A stretch of DNA of 64,000 nucleotides from JAJDOD01 sp050299835 (GCA_050299835.1 JBNKWP010000007.1:91182-155181); one strand, 5' to 3'; positions 43,838-53,304 are shown, numbered from the stretch's first letter. Made by a program: numbers and translations. Notes: a model not told the origin generated them from the letters alone.

Positions 43838-45154
43838 TTAGAGTTTGCCTTCATCCTCGAAGACCTCGGTCCAGTCTTCGATAAGCTTGTCCAGCGCCTC
43901 TTTCGCGGTGCCCTGATCGGCGACAACATAGTCATGAACGCGCTTTTGCATGGCCAGAAGCAGCTCGGCATAGGCCGGCTCCTGCCAGAAATCCTGCACA
44001 TCGTTCATCGCTTCCAGGAAGTCTCCGGCGAAGGGCTGGCTGTCGACAAAGCCCGGATCGTTAAGAACCGAGTTATGCGCCGAATAGCCGCCAAGTTCCC
44101 ACCATTTCGCCTGAACCCCGGGCTGGGCGAACCACTTGATGTATTCAAGCGCCGCGTCCTGTTTGTCGGAATAGGACACAACGGAGATACCCTGACCGCC
44201 AAGGGTCGAACCAGCCTGGTTCTGCGGAGGGTTAACGAAGAAGTCGATCTTTTCGCCGCCGATATCGGGGTCTGCCGCGAGCCCCGGGAAGAAGGCGAAC
44301 CAGTTCATCGCCATCGCGACCTGACCGGATTTGAACGCGTCGAGGCTTTCGCCCATATAGCTGTTGGTATAGCCCGGCGGGGTCGCGGTCTCATAGAATT
44401 CCTTATAGAACTCAAGAGCTTCAACGGCTTCTGGCGAATTCACTGCGCCTTCCATGTCATAGGAACCGGGGGTGTTCTCGTACTTGAAACCCCAGGGGTA
44501 CAGTGCGCCGGTCACACCCATCGTGATCCCTTCCGAGCCGCGCTCGGTGAAGATCGCGGCACCGTAGACAGTCTTGCCGTCGATCTCGCGCTCCTGGAAG
44601 AACTGGGCGATTTGCAGCAGCTCTTTTTGGCTCTGCGGTTCACGCAGGTCCTGACCGGTCGCTTCCTTATAGGCGGCCTTGATGTCGTCGCGTTCGAACC
44701 AGTCCTTGCGATAGAACCAGGCGTTCGCATCGCCCATCGCGGGAAGGGCGTAGTAGTTGGGAGTACCCTTCGGCCAGGTCGAATAGGCGTAGACGGTCGC
44801 GGGCGCGAAATCGTCCATGCTGATACCCTCGGCGTCGAAGAAATCGTTCAGCTTGACGTAGTGGCCGTTTTCCGCGCCGCCACCGATCCACTGGCTGTCG
44901 CCGATCAGCAGGTCGCAGAGTTTGCCGCCCGAGTTCAACTCGTTCAGCATCCGGTCGGCAAAGTTGGGCCAGGGCACGAATTCGAAATTCATCGTGTGGC
45001 CGGACTCGGCCTCGAAATCCTTGGAAAGTTCAACAAGCGCGTTGGCCGGATCCCATGCGGCCCAGCAAAGTGTCAGGTTTTCGGCAGCGGCCAGAGTTGG
45101 CAGGCTGACGGAAGCAGCAAGCGCCGCGGCTACGGCGGTTTTTCTCGTATTCAT
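43838..45154 (-). CDS. Carbohydrate ABC transporter substrate-binding protein (CUT1)
   Basis: A 438-residue periplasmic protein with a signal peptide (about residues 1-24, ending PTLAAA) and the MalE/UgpB-like extracellular solute-binding family 1 fold. Aromatic residues that usually line a sugar pocket are frequent (LTLCWAAWDPAN, WFYRKDWFERD). Start ATG 45154 has GGGAGG 6-11 bases upstream; a longer frame is rejected because it would cover the operators. First gene of the 12 kb operon. Confidence 0.9.
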   Translation of the reverse strand: MNTRKTAVAAALAASVSLPTLAAAENLTLCWAAWDPANALVELSKDFEAESGHTMNFEFVPWPNFADRMLNELNSGGKLCDLLIGDSQWIGGGAENGHYVKLNDFFDAEGISMDDFAPATVYAYSTWPKGTPNYYALPAMGDANAWFYRKDWFERDDIKAAYKEATGQDLREPQSQKELLQIAQFFQEREIDGKTVYGAAIFTERGSEGITMGVTGALYPWGFKYENTPGSYDMEGAVNSPEAVEALEFYKEFYETATPPGYTNSYMGESLDAFKSGQVAMAMNWFAFFPGLAADPDIGGEKIDFFVNPPQNQAGSTLGGQGISVVSYSDKQDAALEYIKWFAQPGVQAKWWELGGYSAHNSVLNDPGFVDSQPFAGDFLEAMNDVQDFWQEPAYAELLLAMQKRVHDYVVADQGTAKEALDKLIEDWTEVFEDEGKL

Positions 45155-45206
45155 GAAATCCTCCCAGATACAGGTGCTGTTCAGGCATCCATGCATGAAC
45201 GCTATT

Positions 45207-45222
45207 TGAGGGACGTACCTCA
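45207..45222. promoter_or_regulatory. LacI-type operator O1
   Basis: TGAGGGACGTACCTCA is a 16-bp palindrome with one mismatched pair and the central CG typical of LacI-family sites. It lies 53 bases upstream of the binding-protein start and exactly 30 bp from a second copy. Confidence 0.75.
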
Positions 45223-45236
45223 CGTCAACGAAATTC

Positions 45237-45252
45237 TGAGGGGCGTGCCTCA
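45237..45252. promoter_or_regulatory. LacI-type operator O2
   Basis: TGAGGGGCGTGCCTCA matches O1 at 14 of 16 bases and keeps the central CG. The 30-bp centre-to-centre distance is three helical turns, which puts both sites on the same face of the DNA. Confidence 0.75.
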
Positions 45253-45550
45253 AAACGGGTAATCATATGAAATTCATATGAAGATTGGATCACTGTGAGC
45301 ATCTGTCGAGTTGCCTTGATCGGTGCGCCGATGGAATCGGTCAGGCGATCTGACCGAAACGGCCAAGTCAGTCAGATCGATATTTCCGAAGTCCGAATGG
45401 TGTCAAAGGCGAGGCTGACGCCGATCTGCGATCCCGAAGGTCGTCGCATGAAGATGTGGCTCCGGCAAGCGTTCGGAACCTGACGCACAACTTGAGGCTG
45501 GCGCGCAGAGTGGTTAAAGCCGTGCCAAGCCGAAAAGGATGTCCTTTGCC

Positions 45551-46231
45551 ATGTCGTTCAACCGCTCCGTCAAGATTGCTCCGTCCATTCTGTCCGCCGA
45601 TTTCGCCGATTTCGGCCGGGAGATCGAAGCGGTAGAGGCTGAGGGCGCGGACTGGATTCATGTCGACGTAATGGATGGGCATTTCGTGCCGAACCTGACC
45701 TTCGGACCGCCGCTGGTGAAGGCCATCCGAAAGCACATCAAGACGGTGATGGATGTGCATCTGATGATCGCGCCGGTGGACCCCTATATCGACGCTTTCG
45801 CCGAGGCAGGGGCCGATATCCTGACCGCCCATCTGGAGGCCGGGCCGCACACGCATCGGACACTTCAGGCGATCCGGGGCGCGGGCGTGAAGGCCGGGTT
45901 GGCGCTTAATCCGGGCACGCCGGTTGAGGCCGCCGCGCCGCTTCTGGACCTCTGCGATCTGGTTTGCGTGATGACGGTGAACCCCGGCTTCGGGGGGCAG
46001 AGCTTCATTGAGACACAAGTGGAACAAGTGCGGAAGCTGCGCGAGATGATCGGCGACCGCCCGATCCATATCGAGATCGACGGGGGCGTCGATCCGAAGA
46101 CCGCACCTTCGGTGGTGGCAGCAGGTGCGGACGTGCTGGTCGCCGGATCGGCCGTGTTCCGGGGCGGTTCGGTGTCGAACCCCGCGCCTTATGGAGAGAA
46201 CATTCGGGCCATCCGTGCGGCGGTCGCCTAG
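45551..46231 (+). CDS. rpe: Ribulose-phosphate 3-epimerase
   Basis: A 226-residue TIM-barrel enzyme interconverting ribulose 5-phosphate and xylulose 5-phosphate. Motifs: IAPSILSADFADFG, HVDVMDGHFVPN, DVHLMI, MTVNPGFGGQSF and EIDGGVDPKTA, which hold the metal ligands and both catalytic Asp. ATG 45551 is preferred over an ATG four codons earlier because AAGGA lies upstream of it and the resulting N-terminus fits homologues. It is divergent from the sugar operon, which may produce ketose phosphates for it, and runs into a TauE/SafE gene 3 bases later. Confidence 0.93.
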   Translation: MSFNRSVKIAPSILSADFADFGREIEAVEAEGADWIHVDVMDGHFVPNLTFGPPLVKAIRKHIKTVMDVHLMIAPVDPYIDAFAEAGADILTAHLEAGPHTHRTLQAIRGAGVKAGLALNPGTPVEAAAPLLDLCDLVCVMTVNPGFGGQSFIETQVEQVRKLREMIGDRPIHIEIDGGVDPKTAPSVVAAGADVLVAGSAVFRGGSVSNPAPYGENIRAIRAAVA

Positions 46232-46234
46232 CCC

Positions 46235-46984
46235 GTGCCCGAATTTCTGGCAGCGGGTCTCGACCCGGCCATGGCGCTTGGCCTGATCGGGCTGAGTTTC
46301 TTGTCGTCTTTCATCACGATTTCCCTGGGCATTGGGGGCGGAGTGCTGCTTCTCGCGACGATGGCAAGCCTCGTGCCGCCAGCCGCGCTGATTCCGGTGC
46401 ATGGCGTCATCCAGCTTGGATCGAACGCCTTCCGTGCTGCGCTGATGGCAAAAAAGACCCATTGGGCCCCGGTCGGTGCCTTCGCCGTGGGTGCGCTGAT
46501 CGGCGCGGCGCTGGGTGGATTGATCGCGGTCGATCTGCCTGCGGGCATCGTCACCGTCGGGGTGGGGGTCTTCGTGATCTTCAGCGTGTTCTTCCGCCCG
46601 CCCGCCTGGCTGGGGCGGAATGGCGGGGCGACCGGAGCAATTTCCAGTTTTCTGACCATGTTCTTCGGGGCGACGGGGCCTTTCGTGGCCACCTATGTGA
46701 AATCCCTGGAACTTGGGCGGGAGGCGCATACGGGTACCCATGCCACGTTGATGACGCTGCAACATGCGCTGAAGGTCATTGCCTTCGGCATTCTGGGTTT
46801 CGCCTTCGGCCCCTGGCTTGGCTTCATCGCGGCGATGATCGTGTCGGGGTTCGTTGGAACGTTCACCGGCCGTCTGGTGCTGGTGAAGATCAGCGACCGC
46901 ATGTTCAAGCGGGCACTGAACGTGATGCTGATCCTGCTGTCACTGAGGTTGATCTGGGTCGGGATCACGGATTTGACCGGCTGA
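46235..46984 (+). CDS. TauE/SafE (TSUP) family membrane permease
   Basis: A 249-residue membrane protein with about eight segments in two homologous halves (motifs like GIGGGVLLLATMASLVPP and GATGPFVATYV). TSUP proteins move sulfur-containing anions such as sulfite, thiosulfate or sulfoacetate across the inner membrane. GTG start 3 bases after rpe, so it is co-transcribed with it. The substrate is not deducible. Confidence 0.85.
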   Translation: MPEFLAAGLDPAMALGLIGLSFLSSFITISLGIGGGVLLLATMASLVPPAALIPVHGVIQLGSNAFRAALMAKKTHWAPVGAFAVGALIGAALGGLIAVDLPAGIVTVGVGVFVIFSVFFRPPAWLGRNGGATGAISSFLTMFFGATGPFVATYVKSLELGREAHTGTHATLMTLQHALKVIAFGILGFAFGPWLGFIAAMIVSGFVGTFTGRLVLVKISDRMFKRALNVMLILLSLRLIWVGITDLTG

Positions 46985-47022
46985 GGCGACAGGCCCCTTC
47001 ATCTCCTTGACAAATGCGCAGG

Positions 47023-50000
47023 TCAGGCCACCAGCGCCTCGGCCTTCTTGAGATCCACTGAGACCAACTGGCTCACGCCCTGCTCGCCCATCGTCACGCC
47101 GAACAGCCGGTCCATCCGCGCCATCGTCACCGCATGGTGCGTGATGATGAGGAAGCGGGTCTCGGTCCGGCGGCACATCTCGTCCAAAAGATCGCAAAAC
47201 CGCGTAACATTGGCATCGTCGAGTGGCGCGTCGACCTCGTCCAGCACGCAGATCGGCGCGGGATTGGCAAGGAAGACGGCGAAGATCAGGGCCAGAGCCG
47301 TCAGAGTCTGTTCGCCGCCTGACAGGAGTGAAAGCGTCGAAAGCTTCTTGCCCGGCGGCTGGCACATGATCTCAAGCCCAGCTTCCAGCGGATCATCGGA
47401 TTCGACCAAAACCAGCTTCGCCTCTCCGCCACCGAACAGATGCTTGAAGAGCATGGAAAAGTTCTTGTTCACCTCGTCGAAGGCCTGAAGCAGGCGTTCA
47501 CGGCCCTCCTTGTTGAGGCTCTGGATGCCCGACCGCAAGGTGCGGATCGCGTCTTCGAGATCGGTCTTCTCGCTGACAAGGAGAGCGTGTTCCGCCTCCA
47601 CTTCGTGCGCATCTTCCTCGGCACGGAGGTTAACCGCGCCGAGCGCATCGCGGGAGCGCCGCAGGCGCATCACGTCCGCTTCGATCCGCTCGGCTCCGGG
47701 CAGATTCTCCGGGTCGGCGTTGAGGGTTTCAAGAAGCGCCTCAGGTGTGGTTTCCTGTTCTTCTTCGATCCGCTCGGCGGCCTGCGCGACGGTTTCACGG
47801 GCGGCTTCGGCGCGGGCCTCCGCAGCGGCACGTTTCTCGCGGGTGTCCGATGCGCGTCGCTCCGCATCACGCTCGGCGTCCTTGGCATCGCGTTCGGCGG
47901 TCTCGGCCAGAGCCAGCGCGTCATCGGCGGCACGGCGACGGGCTTCGGCCGTATCAATGTCATCCTGCAAGTTTGCGCGTTCTGCGGCGAGCTTTTCCGG
48001 CGCGCCTTTCGCCTCTTCCAGTTCGGCCTCAGACGCTGTGCGTCGTCCGGCCAGTTCACCCAAACGTTTGTCGGCATTGGCCAGACGCTCGCGCCAGGTC
48101 GTCTGCTCCCGCTCGATCTCGGCCAGCCGCTTGGTTCTGGCCTCACCCTCGCGGGTCAGTTCGTCGTGTTGCGACCGTTTCGCCATCATCGTCATACGCG
48201 CAGCTTCGACCGTCACTTTGACGTCCTCCGCAGTTCGGCGAAGCTGGTCGAGATCGTCGAGTTCCTCCAGCGCGCGTTCGGCATCGGTCTTGCGGGTGCG
48301 GGCGGCAGTCGCCTCGTCGCCGTGCCGGCTGGCAGCAAGCTCGGAGGCTTCCAGCTTGCCGGCGGCGAGATTGCGATCGGCTTCGGCTCTACTCATGGCG
48401 CGGTTGGCTTCGTTTAGCGTGTGGTCGGCCACCTTGCGGGCTTCGCGCGCCTCTGCCATCTGGGCGCCGAGCTTGTCGAGTTCGGCCCTCAGAAGGTCAT
48501 GGGCCTTGGTGGCACCGTCGGCGCGGGCGGTGGCTTCGATGAGATCCTGCTTGAGTTCCTGCAGCCGGTTGAGTTGTTCGAGCCGCAGCGCCGCGGAGGA
48601 CGGAGCGTCTCCGGCTCCTGCGCGGAATCCGTCCCAACGCCACAGATCGCCCTCCTTGCTGACCAGACGTTGGCCGGGTTGCAATTCTGCCTGAAGCCGA
48701 GGGCCATCGGCTTTGTCGACCAGCCCGACCTGCGACAAGCGTCGGGCAAGAACCGGTGGAACCGAAACGGCTTCGGTGAGCGCGGTGGCGCCCTTCGGCA
48801 GGGGTGCAGGGGTGTCATAAGCCGGGAGCGAAGCCCAGCCGGAGGGGGCATCTCCTTCGATCACGGGCGCGCGCAGATCGTCTGCGAGGGCAGCACCAAG
48901 CGCCTTTTCAAAACCGGATTTGACGGTGAGCAGGTCCATGACCTGTCCGCCTTCCGCCGTGTCGCGGTCGACGAGTCTGGCAAGAGCCGCGACTTCGGCC
49001 TGAAGCGCCTTGACTTCGCCATCGGCGGAGGAGCGACTGGCGCGGGCTTCCGCTTCCTTGCTCTGCGCAGCTTCGCGGAGTGTTTCTATCTCGGCGAGCG
49101 ACTCCTCGGCGGCACCTGCAGCCTCGCCTGCCTTTGCCAGCGCGGCTTCGGCGGATACCTGCGCTTGCTCGGCATTGGCGAGTTCGGCGCGGGCAGTCTT
49201 CGCTTCCTCGCTTGCCTTGACCTCCGCCTCCTCGCTGCGGGTGAGCGTCGTCTGCGCATCCTGCAACAGCCGTTCCGCCGATTGGTGGCGGGCGGCGAGA
49301 CGGGCCACGTCTTCGGTCAGCTGCCCAAAGGCGTTTTCGCGGTCCTGAAGGATACGGGCCGCCTCATGCGCTTCTTCCGATGCCGCCTCCACTGCTTCGG
49401 CGTGGCCTTGCTCAGCGTCGCTAAGTTCGGCGGCTTCCGCCTCAAGTGTTTCCAGCGTCTTGCCCGCGTCGGCGTTCAGACCAGTTTCGCGCTCGGCATC
49501 ATGGGTCAGCTGGGTGATCCGGGCCTCAAGCGTTTCGATGGTGCGCTGTGCGCGGGCTTCCTCGTCATCGAGTGCGCCCGCCCGCACCTGCAATCGGTTG
49601 AGAACGGCAGCGGCAATGGCGGCTTCCTCGCGCAGAGGCGGCAGCGCTTCCTCCGCCTTGGCGCGGTCACCAGTCGCCTGGCGGGAGAGGCGCTCGGCCT
49701 CGGCCGTGGCGCGGGCCAGTTCTGCAAGTGCGGCTTCAGCAGCCGTGCGAGCAGTCTCGGCCTCGCGCCAGCGGAGATAGAGCAGGAGGCCCTCGGCATG
49801 ACGAAGTTCCGCGCCGATTTCGCGGTAGCGCTTCGCCTGACGGGCCTGTCGTGCGAGCGTCGCGATTTGCTGGCCAAGCTGTTCGATCACGTCATCGACG
49901 CGGGTGAGGTTGTTCTCCGCGCCTTTCAGCTTCAGTTCAGCCTCGTGGCGGCGCTGGTAAAGGCCGGAAATCCCTGCGGCTTCTTCCAGGATGCGGCGAC

Positions 50001-50478
50001 GGTTCTGCGGCTTGGCGTTGATCAGTTCGGAAATCTGACCCTGACGCACCAGCGCGGGCGAATGCGCACCGGTGGAGGCGTCGGCGAAGAGCATCTGCAC
50101 GTCGCGGGCGCGGACGTCCTTGGTGTTGAGCTTGTAGGCCGAGCCGGCGTCGCGGGTGATGCGGCGCACGATTTCCAGCGTGTCGCTGTCGTTGAAGCCG
50201 GCGGGCGCCAGCCGGTCGGAATTGTCGAGGATCAGCGAGACTTCGGCAAAATTGCGCGCGGGCCGCGTCGAGGCCCCCGCGAAGATCACGTCTTCCATGC
50301 CCCCGCCACGCATGGCGGTGGGCCGGTTTTCGCCCATGACCCACCGCAGCGCCTCCAGCAGGTTCGACTTGCCGCAACCATTCGGGCCGACAACACCCGT
50401 CAGCCCGTCCGCGATGATGAGGTCGGTCGGGTCGACGAAGCTCTTGAAGCCGTTGAGGCGTATCCTGTTGAAGCGCAA
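47023..50478 (-). CDS. smc: Chromosome segregation protein SMC
   Basis: A 1151-residue SMC ATPase. The N-terminal Walker A is GPNGCGKSN (residues about 31-39), with long coiled coils on both sides of a hinge around residues 500-640, then the C-terminal signature LLSGGEQTLTALAL and Walker B CVLDEVDAPLDD. It organises and separates the chromosome with ScpA and ScpB, which are not in the window. TTG at 50478 is proposed as the start because the conserved family start (RFxRLRLxGFKSF) begins there and the length then matches relatives. An ATG at 50583 would add 35 low-similarity residues. Confidence 0.93.
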   Translation of the reverse strand: MRFNRIRLNGFKSFVDPTDLIIADGLTGVVGPNGCGKSNLLEALRWVMGENRPTAMRGGGMEDVIFAGASTRPARNFAEVSLILDNSDRLAPAGFNDSDTLEIVRRITRDAGSAYKLNTKDVRARDVQMLFADASTGAHSPALVRQGQISELINAKPQNRRRILEEAAGISGLYQRRHEAELKLKGAENNLTRVDDVIEQLGQQIATLARQARQAKRYREIGAELRHAEGLLLYLRWREAETARTAAEAALAELARATAEAERLSRQATGDRAKAEEALPPLREEAAIAAAVLNRLQVRAGALDDEEARAQRTIETLEARITQLTHDAERETGLNADAGKTLETLEAEAAELSDAEQGHAEAVEAASEEAHEAARILQDRENAFGQLTEDVARLAARHQSAERLLQDAQTTLTRSEEAEVKASEEAKTARAELANAEQAQVSAEAALAKAGEAAGAAEESLAEIETLREAAQSKEAEARASRSSADGEVKALQAEVAALARLVDRDTAEGGQVMDLLTVKSGFEKALGAALADDLRAPVIEGDAPSGWASLPAYDTPAPLPKGATALTEAVSVPPVLARRLSQVGLVDKADGPRLQAELQPGQRLVSKEGDLWRWDGFRAGAGDAPSSAALRLEQLNRLQELKQDLIEATARADGATKAHDLLRAELDKLGAQMAEAREARKVADHTLNEANRAMSRAEADRNLAAGKLEASELAASRHGDEATAARTRKTDAERALEELDDLDQLRRTAEDVKVTVEAARMTMMAKRSQHDELTREGEARTKRLAEIEREQTTWRERLANADKRLGELAGRRTASEAELEEAKGAPEKLAAERANLQDDIDTAEARRRAADDALALAETAERDAKDAERDAERRASDTREKRAAAEARAEAARETVAQAAERIEEEQETTPEALLETLNADPENLPGAERIEADVMRLRRSRDALGAVNLRAEEDAHEVEAEHALLVSEKTDLEDAIRTLRSGIQSLNKEGRERLLQAFDEVNKNFSMLFKHLFGGGEAKLVLVESDDPLEAGLEIMCQPPGKKLSTLSLLSGGEQTLTALALIFAVFLANPAPICVLDEVDAPLDDANVTRFCDLLDEMCRRTETRFLIITHHAVTMARMDRLFGVTMGEQGVSQLVSVDLKKAEALVA

Positions 50479-50673
50479 GGCTGGGTCCAGTTTTTGCGAA
50501 TCCGGTGGCCGAGTGTCCGGTTTCGCGGGGCGTGAGTCAACGCGGATCACCCCAAGGACTGGGGTATTGGGTGGGTTATCCACAACATATTGTCAAACTG
50601 ACGTTTGATTGTTTCACGAGGGCGTGCCGCCCTCGCGCTCCCCGCATTTTGCGTATTTTCGACAAGATGAAGA

Positions 50674-51708
50674 TCAGGAAAGCGTGCTCGTATAGAAGCT
50701 TTCGGGGATGGTGTCGCGGTTGTCGAGGACGAGATCGAGCAGGGTTTCAGCGCATTTGGGGGCCATTCCGAAGCCGATCTTGAAGCCTCCATTGGCGATG
50801 AAATGCCCCGGTCGTCCGGGCCAGGGGCCAAGAAGTGGCGCACGGGAAGCGGCGCGGGGGCGGACCCCGGCCCAGCGGGTTCGCACCGGGGCGCCGTGGA
50901 GGATCGGAAGGAGGGTCGTGGCGCGGGCGATCAGGTCATCGGCCTGTTCGTCCGTCGCGGTCGGGTCGTCGAACTCTCGTTCGGAGGTGGAGCCGATGGC
51001 CACCGTGCCATCGAGATGGGGAATGATGTGGAGGCCATCGGCGTAGATCTGGGGCGCTCCGGCGGCGTTGTGGTCGAGGAGGACGGCCTGTCCCTTGACG
51101 CCGTTGCCTACCGGTTGGCCAAGGTTTTCGGAGAGGTCCAGCAGACCCTGCCAGCCGGTGGCCCAGACAACGGGGGCGGACAGCGGGCCTTCCGCGGTAA
51201 TGGTGCCGCCGCGCGCCCGGATGGCGGCGGCGAGGCTTTCGGTGGCGCGTCGCGGGTTCAGGATGGCGGAGAGCGTGTCATGGATGAAATAGCCCGTGGG
51301 CGAAGGCGGGTGCCATCCCGGTTGGTTGGGTGTGTCGGTGATCCGCCACTCGAAATTGTCGCCCCAGTGCTGTCGCGCGGCTTCGGTTCGTGCCCGCGCC
51401 AGTTCGATCTCCCGATCCGTCATCAGAGGTTGCAGGCGACCCACGCGGGCGTAGCCGGTGGCGATCCCCGATGTGGTTTCGACCCCGGCCCAGAAGCTGG
51501 CAGCTGCTTGCAGGCTTTCCAGCTGGAACTGCTTCTTGTCGTTCCAAGGGTCGGGTGTGTGTGGCTGCAAGGCGCCGACAATGCCGCCGGACGCTCCGGC
51601 TCCGGACCCGGCGGGGTCGATCACGGTGACGGACGCGCCGCGCTTCAATGCCAACCACGCGATCGAAAGGCCGAATATGCCGGCTCCGCAGATAGTCAGT
51701 TCGGCCAT
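50674..51708 (-). CDS. FAD-dependent oxidoreductase, likely stand-alone MnmC oxidoreductase half
   Basis: A 344-residue DAO-fold flavoprotein. The FAD-binding dinucleotide motif is GAGIFGLSIAWLAL near the N-terminus and the C-terminal FAD contact is FIANGGFKIGFGMAPK. It lies head to head with mnmD, whose product is the other half of MnmC. In fused MnmC this domain removes the carboxymethyl group of cmnm5U in tRNA. Start ATG 51708 has AAGGGGG upstream. It could instead be a general D-amino-acid or glycine oxidase, but the neighbour favours tRNA modification. Confidence 0.8.
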   Translation of the reverse strand: MAELTICGAGIFGLSIAWLALKRGASVTVIDPAGSGAGASGGIVGALQPHTPDPWNDKKQFQLESLQAAASFWAGVETTSGIATGYARVGRLQPLMTDREIELARARTEAARQHWGDNFEWRITDTPNQPGWHPPSPTGYFIHDTLSAILNPRRATESLAAAIRARGGTITAEGPLSAPVVWATGWQGLLDLSENLGQPVGNGVKGQAVLLDHNAAGAPQIYADGLHIIPHLDGTVAIGSTSEREFDDPTATDEQADDLIARATTLLPILHGAPVRTRWAGVRPRAASRAPLLGPWPGRPGHFIANGGFKIGFGMAPKCAETLLDLVLDNRDTIPESFYTSTLS

Positions 51709-51763
51709 GGACAAGCCCCCTTTCCCTTGGCAGTTTCGCGCGTCTGATGAGGTAGGCTCAAGC

Positions 51764-52426
51764 GTGCAGGAAGACCATCCCATTCTCGATTGGCAGGGCG
51801 ATGTGCCGGTGGCGCGGACCTTTGACGATCCCTATTTTTCTCTCGGTGACGGGCTGGCGGAGACCCGCCACGTCTTCCTGTCGGGCAACGGTTTGCCGGA
51901 GCGGTTTCGGCCGGGGTTGCATGTGGCGGAACTGGGGTTCGGAACCGGGCTGAACCTGCTCGCGACATGGGCGGCGTGGCTCGAGTCGGGTGCCGAAGGA
52001 CCGCTGCGGTTCACAAGTTTCGAGCTTTTTCCGATGCGGGCTGCGGATATGGCGCGTGCCCACAGGGCATATCCCGAACTGGAGGCTCTGTCGAAGAAGC
52101 TTCTGGGCGGAATGTCCGAGAACGGATTTTCCGACCCGACGCTGGAATTCGAATTGATCGCGGGCGACGCGCGGCAGAGGCTTCCGGCGTGGAGCGGGTG
52201 CGCGGATGCCTGGTTTCTCGACGGGTTTGCGCCAGCGAAGAACCCGGAACTCTGGGAGCCGGATCTGTTGGCGGAGGTGGCGCGGCACACAGGCCGGGGC
52301 GGCACGGTTGCAACCTATAGCGCGGCCGGCGCGGTGCGGCGGGGACTGGCGGAAGCCGGGTTCGACGTGGAACGGGTGCAGGGATATGGACGGAAGCGGC
52401 ACATGACTGTGGCGCGACTGGCATGA
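51764..52426 (+). CDS. mnmD: tRNA 5-aminomethyl-uridine methyltransferase, stand-alone MnmD
   Basis: A 220-residue SAM-dependent methyltransferase equal to the N-terminal half of MnmC. Motifs: VARTFDDPYFSLGDGLAETRHVF, the SAM site ELGFGTGLNLLATW, FELFPM and WFLDGFAPAKNPELW with the conserved DGFAP. It turns nm5U into mnm5U at wobble position 34 of some tRNAs. GTG 51764 is chosen because the family N-terminus begins there and GAGG lies upstream. An ATG at 51707, overlapping the divergent gene's start, is possible. Confidence 0.88.
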   Translation: MQEDHPILDWQGDVPVARTFDDPYFSLGDGLAETRHVFLSGNGLPERFRPGLHVAELGFGTGLNLLATWAAWLESGAEGPLRFTSFELFPMRAADMARAHRAYPELEALSKKLLGGMSENGFSDPTLEFELIAGDARQRLPAWSGCADAWFLDGFAPAKNPELWEPDLLAEVARHTGRGGTVATYSAAGAVRRGLAEAGFDVERVQGYGRKRHMTVARLA

Positions 52427-53304
52427 GCGCGAAGGGCAACAGGGCGGGCATCCTGATGATGATCGCCACGACGATGGTCTTTGCAACCCAGGACGGTATC
52501 TCGCGGCATCTGGCTGCCGAATACAACACGTTGATGGTGGTGATGATCCGTTACTGGTTCTTCGCGGCCTTCGTCCTGGTCATCGCCGCGCGCCGTCAGG
52601 GGGGCATCGCCGCGACGGCACGAACCACGCAGTTGCTGGTCCAGATCGGACGCGGTGCCTTGCTGGCGCTGGAGATCTACGTGGCCATTCTCGGGTTCAC
52701 CCTGATCGGGCTGGTAGAGAGCCATGCGGTTTTCGCATCCTACCCGCTGATGATCACCGCTCTGGCCGGGCCGGTACTGGGCGAGCAGGTCGGATGGCGC
52801 AGGTGGTCCGCGGTCCTTGTCGGTTTTGTCGGCATGCTGATCATCCTCTCGCCCGGTCGCGGGACGTTCGATCCCCTGGCATTTATCCCGGTCGCTTCGG
52901 CGGCGCTTTTTGCGCTTTACGGGCTGGCGACGCGCTATGCGTCGCGCAAGGACAGCACGGCCACGTCGTTTTTCTGGACAGGCGTGACCGGGGCGGTCCT
53001 GATGACATTCGCAGGACTACCGGCGTGGGAGCCAATGACCTCGGGGGATTGGGTCTGGATGCTGGCTCTTTGCATTACCGGCGTTCTGGGACACTGGCTC
53101 TTGATCAAGTGCTACGAACTTGCAGAAGCGAGCGTGGTTCAGCCTTTTGCCTTTTTCCATCAGGTTTTTGCCGCGGCGGTCGGCGTGTTCGTCTTTGCCG
53201 AGGTCATGCATCTAAACGTTGCGGTGGGGGCGGCGATCATCCTGATGGCGGGTGTCTTTGCGCTATGGCGCGAGTCGCGTGCGGCGGAAATAGCCGGGGA
53301 GTGA
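52423..53304 (+). CDS. EamA/DMT-family transporter
   Basis: A 293-residue protein with ten predicted membrane segments in two EamA repeats (for example VESHAVFASYPLMITALAGP). The family exports small metabolites, often amino acids. The start overlaps the mnmD stop by 4 bases (ATGA). The substrate is unknown. Confidence 0.87.
   Translation: MSAKGNRAGILMMIATTMVFATQDGISRHLAAEYNTLMVVMIRYWFFAAFVLVIAARRQGGIAATARTTQLLVQIGRGALLALEIYVAILGFTLIGLVESHAVFASYPLMITALAGPVLGEQVGWRRWSAVLVGFVGMLIILSPGRGTFDPLAFIPVASAALFALYGLATRYASRKDSTATSFFWTGVTGAVLMTFAGLPAWEPMTSGDWVWMLALCITGVLGHWLLIKCYELAEASVVQPFAFFHQVFAAAVGVFVFAEVMHLNVAVGAAIILMAGVFALWRESRAAEIAGE

Larger units (their letters stand above)
45155..45550. other. 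Divergent regulatory region between sugar operon and rpe
   Basis: About 395 bases. The part next to the binding-protein gene holds two operator-like palindromes. The rest (45260-45540) has no supported gene; a 62-codon open frame there looks non-coding. The rpe promoter is presumably near its right edge. Confidence 0.5.

Noticed and set aside
47440..50535. Long plus-strand open frames opposite smc
   Set aside because: They are mirror frames of the GC-rich coiled-coil coding sequence, composed of Ser/Ala/Arg or Gly-rich low-complexity residues; smc has intact motifs.
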